The position numbers and the translations under genes are program-made. From Flavobacteriales bacterium (GTDB lineage: Bacteria; Bacteroidota; Bacteroidia; Flavobacteriales_F; PHOS-HE28), in the NCBI GenBank assembly GCA_016788635.1, contig JAEUSU010000019.1, forward strand, positions 97,337 to 161,336: a stretch of 64,000 nucleotides of DNA, written 5' to 3'. The first letter of the stretch is position 1. Every line of letters starts with the position of its first letter. Below are positions 60,008 to 64,000 of the stretch, in pieces. The notes under the pieces were generated by a model. That model was not told the DNA's origin, searched no databases, and worked only from the letters and a program-made list of their open reading frames with translations.

Positions 60008-63000
60008 ATGCGCACGCCCCTGCTTCTCACCCTGCTTTTCGGGGTCCTGGGCACCCTTTCGGGGGCCGCGCCGCGTGTGCCCTTCACCGAGAACAAGGGC
60101 CAGTGGCCCGCCCAGGTGCTCTACCGGGCGAACATTCCCGGCGGGGTGGTCTTCGTGGAGCGCAACGCCCTGACCTATGTGCTGAAAAAGGGCGGTGAAA
60201 TGGAGCACCACGGCCACAGCCATAGCCCCGGCCATGCCCACGAACCCCTGCGCATGCACGCCTACCGCGTCACCTTCGAAGGGGCTTCGGGTGGAATGGG
60301 CGCAGGCGAGTTCCGCCAGCCTCATTATGAGAACTTCTTCATTGGCAATGACCCTGCACAATGGGGAACGGGATGCGCGGTGTTCGGTGAGGTGTGGGTG
60401 AAAGGCCTCTACCCCGGTGTGGACCTGCGGCTCGATGGCCGTAACGGATTGAAGTACGACCTGGTGCTGGCACCGGGAGCGGATCCCGCCCAGATACGCC
60501 TGCGCTACGATGGGCAGGATGGCCTGCAATTGAAGGATGGGGCCTTGCATGTGCGATTGGTCACCGGGCCTGTGGTTGAAGAGGCGCCCATCAGCTTCGC
60601 CTTGGCTGCGGAAGGTGGGGAACAACGCTCGATCCCTTCCGCCTACAAGCTTGAAGGGAACCAGCTCTCCTTCGTGCTTGAAGGCTCGCTGGAAGGCCAC
60701 CCCAACGGATTGGTGATCGACCCGGTGCTCTCCTTCGCCAGCTACACCGGCAGCACGGCGGACAATTTCGGCTGCACAGCCACCTATGACAATGATGGGC
60801 ACCTCTATGGCGGAGGGATCGTATTCGGCTTCGGTTACCCGGTGACCCTGGGTGTGCTGCAAGGCAGCATGGCGGGTGGCACCATAGACATCGGGCTCAC
60901 CAAGTTCACACCTGACGGCAGTGCCCTGGTTTGGAGCACCTACCTGGGAGGCGCGCTGGGCAACGAATCGCCACACAGCCTGGTAGTGAACACCAACAAT
61001 GAACTTTTCGTGCTTGCGCATACAGGCTCCACCGACGCGCCCGTGACACCCGGCTGTTTCGATCCCAGTTTCAACGGAGGCCTCTCTCTGAACTGGACCG
61101 GAGTGACCGGCGGCTACGGTTTCAACCACACCTGGCAGGGCACGGACATCCTGGTGGCCCACTTGAACGCTACGGCTACGGCGCTCATCGGCTGCACCTA
61201 TGTGGGCGGTACAGGCAACGATGGGTTGAACAACACCATCCCCACTGCGCACAACTACGGCGATGCCTTCCGCGGCGAGATCGCCATCGATGGCCAAGGC
61301 CGCCCGGTGATCGTCACCAGCACCGAAAGTGCCGACATGCCGGTGACACCCGGAGCGCAGCAACCCGCATTCGGCGGCGGCGGGCAGGACGCCTACGTGT
61401 TCCGGTTGAACGCTGCGCTCACTTCGCTGCAATGGGCCACCTATTGCGGCGGTTCGGGTGTGGATGCCGGCTTCGGGGTCCAGTTCGATAGCAACGGCGA
61501 GATCTACATCACCGGCGGCACCAGCAGCTCCAACCTTCCCATGGCGGGCACACCCTTCCAGTCCGGTTTCAGCGGTGGCACGGACGGGTACATCATGCGC
61601 TACGGCGTGAACGGTGCCGGCCCGTTGCTTGGCGGTACATTCCTGGGCACCAGCGCATACGACCAATGTTACTTCGTGCAACTGAATACTTCGGACGAGG
61701 TATTCGTGTACGGCCAAAGCCTCGGTGCCTATCCCGTGACCCCGGGTAAGTACGTGAACCCCAACAGCTCCCAGTTCGTGCACAAGCTCAGTCACGACCT
61801 GGGCACTTCCCTCTGGAGCACCCGCTTGGGCAACGGCAACCCCCAACAAAACCTGAGCCCATGCGCCTTCCTCGTGAGCGACTGTGGCCAGATCTACCTG
61901 GCGGGCTGGGCGGGCACGGTGAACAACAACGCCGGGCTCATGGGCAGCAGCACCACGGGCATGCCCATCAGCCCGGGCGCATTCCAGTCCAGTACGGATG
62001 GGAGCGACTTCCACTTGATGGTGCTGGAGCCGGAAGCTGCAGGGCTCAACTACGCCACCTACTTCGGTGGTGGTTTGAGCGCGGAACACGTGGATGGCGG
62101 CACCAGCCGCTTCGACAAGAATGGCACCGTGTACCAGGCTGTGTGCGCCGGATGCGGCGGGCAGGACGACTTCCCCACCAGCCCGGGCGCATGGAGCAAC
62201 ACCAACAACGCCTTCAACTGCAACCTGGGCGTCTTCAAGTTCGATCTCACCCAAACGCAGGCCATCATCGGCATTAATGGTCCAGGCTACGTGTGCATAC
62301 CGGACGCCGCGCAATTCACCAATAACAGCAACGGCGGCTCGGCCTACTTCTGGACCTTTGGCGATGGCAACACCAGCACGCTGTTCGCGCCCACGCATGT
62401 GTACGCTACACCGGGCACCTACACGGTTACGATGGTGCTGAACGACACCACCGGCTGCCTGGCGAACGACACGGCCAGCATCACCATCAACGTGCTGGAA
62501 CCGCCGCAGGCATTGATCGACTCCGTGGGCCCCGTATGCCCGGGTGGGAGCGTTCAGTTACAGGCGTATGGCGGCACCAACTACCAATGGTTCCCAGTCA
62601 TCGGCCTCAGCGCATCCAACATCCCCAACCCCATTGCCACTCCGGTGGGTTCAACGGAGTACTTCGTGGCGGTGAGCAACCAGTGCGGTTCGGACACCAC
62701 CAGCATCATGGTGGTATTCGGCACACCCAACGTGGACGCCGGACCGGGCGGCACCATCTGCCTGGGGCAGAGCCTGCAGCTGAACGCCTCGGGCGGAGTG
62801 ACCTACCAGTGGGCGGCGCATCCCACCTTGAGCGCGCTGAACACCGCCACGCCCAACGCCACGCCCACGGACACCACCACCTACGTGGTCACCATCACCA
62901 CGGCGGATGGTTGCGTGGCGTCCGATTCGGTGACGGTGATCGTGCAGTTCGGCGTGCCCACACCCGTGAGCAACGATGAGAGCGTGTGCGTGGGCGGCAG

Positions 63001-63898
63001 CGTTCAATTGAATGTGAGCGGCGGCGACAGCTACGCCTGGTCGCCCGCGCCGGGCATCAGCACGCTCACCATTCCCAACCCGGTGGTAAGCCCTCCGCAG
63101 ACCATGTATTACACCGTGACGCTGACCAACACATGCGGCAACGCGCTGGACAGCGTGCTGGTGACCGTGGTGCAGGTGGTGGCCGATGCCTGGCCGGATA
63201 CCGTCGTGTGCCCGGGTGAGTCTGTCACGCTCTTCGCTTCGGGCGGTGTGGACTTTGTCTGGTCGCCACCTGCCGGATTGAGCAGCACCACCGGTGCGAG
63301 CGTGATCGCGGCACCCACGAGCACCACGCTTTACACCGTGGTAGTCTCCGATCCGGCCGGCTGCCAGGACGTGGCGCAGGTGCTCGTGGAGACCCATCCG
63401 TCGCCCACGGTGTATGCGGGCAGTGATGTCACCATCGTGTATGGCGACGCCGTGCAATTGAGCGCCAGCGGCAGCGGCAGCTTCGTATGGTCCCCGGAGA
63501 CCTGGCTGAACTGCACCGTGTGCCAGTCGCCTTGGGCCTCGCCGGAAACAAGCACGCTCTACACGGTGGAGCTCACCGATGCCAACGGCTGCAAAGCCAC
63601 CGATCAGGTCCTCGTGATCATCGAAGGCACGCTGTACGTGCCCAACACCTTCACCCCGAACGGCGATGGCACCAACGACTTCTTCTTCGCCCTGGCCACC
63701 GAGGTGAAGGAGTTCAAGCTCTACGTCTTCAACCGCTGGGGCGAACTGATCTTCGAGGCCGACAGCCCGCACCGCTTCTGGGACGGCACGTACAGCGGCA
63801 CACCCTCCCCCATCGACACCTACGTGTGGCGCATCGACCTCACCGAGCTCAGCGGTGAGAGCCGGATGGTGATCGGGCATGTGAATCTGGTGCGGTGA
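60008..63898 (+). CDS. Giant T9SS type B surface protein with PKD and Ig-like repeats
   Basis: 1296 residues, signal peptide MRTPLLLTLLFGVLGTLSGAA. The N-terminal part (~25-250) begins PFTENKGQWPAQVLYRANIPGGVVFVE, the head domain of many Bacteroidota surface proteins, and is followed by SBBP-type beta-propeller repeats (ADMPVTPGAQQPAFGGGGQDAYVFRL, FPTSPGAW). Next come a PKD domain (FWTFGDGNTSTLFAPTHVYATPGTYTVTM) and five ~75-residue Ig-like repeats. The end (LYVPNTFTPNGDGTNDFFF, FNRWGELIFEADSPHRFWDGTYSGTP) is the type B sorting domain. It is exported by T9SS; function is probably adhesion. Confidence 0.9.
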   Translation: MRTPLLLTLLFGVLGTLSGAAPRVPFTENKGQWPAQVLYRANIPGGVVFVERNALTYVLKKGGEMEHHGHSHSPGHAHEPLRMHAYRVTFEGASGGMGAGEFRQPHYENFFIGNDPAQWGTGCAVFGEVWVKGLYPGVDLRLDGRNGLKYDLVLAPGADPAQIRLRYDGQDGLQLKDGALHVRLVTGPVVEEAPISFALAAEGGEQRSIPSAYKLEGNQLSFVLEGSLEGHPNGLVIDPVLSFASYTGSTADNFGCTATYDNDGHLYGGGIVFGFGYPVTLGVLQGSMAGGTIDIGLTKFTPDGSALVWSTYLGGALGNESPHSLVVNTNNELFVLAHTGSTDAPVTPGCFDPSFNGGLSLNWTGVTGGYGFNHTWQGTDILVAHLNATATALIGCTYVGGTGNDGLNNTIPTAHNYGDAFRGEIAIDGQGRPVIVTSTESADMPVTPGAQQPAFGGGGQDAYVFRLNAALTSLQWATYCGGSGVDAGFGVQFDSNGEIYITGGTSSSNLPMAGTPFQSGFSGGTDGYIMRYGVNGAGPLLGGTFLGTSAYDQCYFVQLNTSDEVFVYGQSLGAYPVTPGKYVNPNSSQFVHKLSHDLGTSLWSTRLGNGNPQQNLSPCAFLVSDCGQIYLAGWAGTVNNNAGLMGSSTTGMPISPGAFQSSTDGSDFHLMVLEPEAAGLNYATYFGGGLSAEHVDGGTSRFDKNGTVYQAVCAGCGGQDDFPTSPGAWSNTNNAFNCNLGVFKFDLTQTQAIIGINGPGYVCIPDAAQFTNNSNGGSAYFWTFGDGNTSTLFAPTHVYATPGTYTVTMVLNDTTGCLANDTASITINVLEPPQALIDSVGPVCPGGSVQLQAYGGTNYQWFPVIGLSASNIPNPIATPVGSTEYFVAVSNQCGSDTTSIMVVFGTPNVDAGPGGTICLGQSLQLNASGGVTYQWAAHPTLSALNTATPNATPTDTTTYVVTITTADGCVASDSVTVIVQFGVPTPVSNDESVCVGGSVQLNVSGGDSYAWSPAPGISTLTIPNPVVSPPQTMYYTVTLTNTCGNALDSVLVTVVQVVADAWPDTVVCPGESVTLFASGGVDFVWSPPAGLSSTTGASVIAAPTSTTLYTVVVSDPAGCQDVAQVLVETHPSPTVYAGSDVTIVYGDAVQLSASGSGSFVWSPETWLNCTVCQSPWASPETSTLYTVELTDANGCKATDQVLVIIEGTLYVPNTFTPNGDGTNDFFFALATEVKEFKLYVFNRWGELIFEADSPHRFWDGTYSGTPSPIDTYVWRIDLTELSGESRMVIGHVNLVR
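62588..63490 (+). repeat. Five in-frame ~75-residue Ig-like repeats
   Basis: The core tryptophan codon recurs at 62588, 62810, 63038, 63260 and 63488 (steps 222, 228, 222, 228 nt). Each unit has V(Q/T)L-xx-xGG-x-Y/F-x-W-x-P and ends in Y-x-V-x-V. Confidence 0.8.
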
Positions 63899-63912
63899 AC
63901 ATTGCCGGGACT

Positions 63913-64000
63913 CTAGGTTGAGCCGCCGTACCCGATGCGGCCGTGAGCAGATGTTCCTGCGGAAGGCACTGCTGTGGTGAAGTTGAGCGTGTGCAGGTCA
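63913..64000 (-). CDS. C-terminal fragment of a protein cut by the right edge
   Basis: On the minus strand a frame open from the window edge ends with TAG at 63915-63913. It reads DLHTLNFTTAVPSAG and ends RIGYGGST. The codon pattern is like the neighbouring genes, but 28 residues are too few to name a family. Confidence 0.35.
   Translation of the reverse strand, partial: DLHTLNFTTAVPSAGTSAHGRIGYGGST

Noticed and set aside
59969..62398. 809-codon open frame on the minus strand
   Set aside because: Lies antisense to the large T9SS protein, His/Val/Ala-rich low-complexity translation without domains; an artefact of GC-rich codon use on the true strand.
1..64000. tRNA, rRNA, insertion sequence or prophage genes
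   Set aside because: I looked for cloverleaf or GTTCRANYC patterns, transposase motifs and phage gene order and saw none I could support; a covariance-model scan would be needed to exclude a missed tRNA.

Overview
The window is GC-rich chromosomal DNA from a member of the Bacteroidota, most likely a high-GC Flavobacteriales relative. Four things support this. Secreted proteins carry type IX secretion (T9SS) C-terminal domains of type A and type B (the 'gliding motility-associated' PNTFTPNGDG type). Promoters fit the Bacteroidota pattern TTG-N19-23-TAnnTTTG rather than sigma70, and starts lack Shine-Dalgarno sequences. Lineage-typical families are present (DUF6427 membrane protein, DUF2480, long PurF paralogue, SufBCDSE-SufT, trimeric SdhCAB, Reg_prop/LytTR two-component genes). 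I saw no tRNA, rRNA, CRISPR array, insertion sequence or prophage. Both edges cut through genes.

Layout. 1-12.1 kb: Crp/Fnr regulator (cut), small STAS-like protein, OmpA lipoprotein, conserved hypothetical, peptide-binding lipoprotein, a large probable outer-membrane protein, coiled-coil membrane protein, ComF, free-methionine sulfoxide reductase and an Ig-like lipoprotein. 12.2-17.2 kb: giant T9SS adhesin with an IgGFc-binding-like head and seven ~69-residue repeats. 17.2-19.2 kb: omega-amidase and methionine aminotransferase, an overlapping pair. 19.2-22.9 kb: sdhCAB. 23-27.2 kb: DUF1801 protein, Xaa-Pro aminopeptidase, a mini GldL-like protein and a T9SS type A protein. 27.3-27.9 kb: a micro-operon of very small genes behind a hairpin leader. 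28-33 kb: two LytTR response regulators, a Reg_prop sensor kinase and a small lipoprotein. 33-41.6 kb: TPR-like protein, cation efflux transporter, mini-ORF, CotH-like protein, purQ, DUF6427, purD, redoxin. 41.7-46.9 kb: methyltransferase, glycosyltransferase, acyl-CoA carboxylase beta, NIT-domain kinase. 47-48.8 kb: YebC and ThiL. 48.9-55.7 kb: complete suf Fe-S assembly operon with a predicted iron-responsive operator. 55.7-63.9 kb: metalloprotease-like protein, PurF paralogue and a second giant T9SS type B protein.

How the genes connect. The suf operon supplies Fe-S clusters to enzymes such as SdhB. The T9SS cargo proteins depend on secretion machinery outside this window. purQ, purD and the purF paralogue are scattered purine genes. 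The aminotransferase/omega-amidase pair probably handles methionine keto acids.

The most unusual material is non-coding. A recurrent class of promoters lies 4-6 nt before the start codon, implying leaderless mRNAs. Four long intercistronic hairpins have arms built from repeated short words. A 34-nt hairpin element occurs once in sdh and once in suf. A leader encodes a 16-residue peptide followed by a terminator-like stem ahead of two tiny coupled genes, one of which resembles a free T9SS sorting domain.
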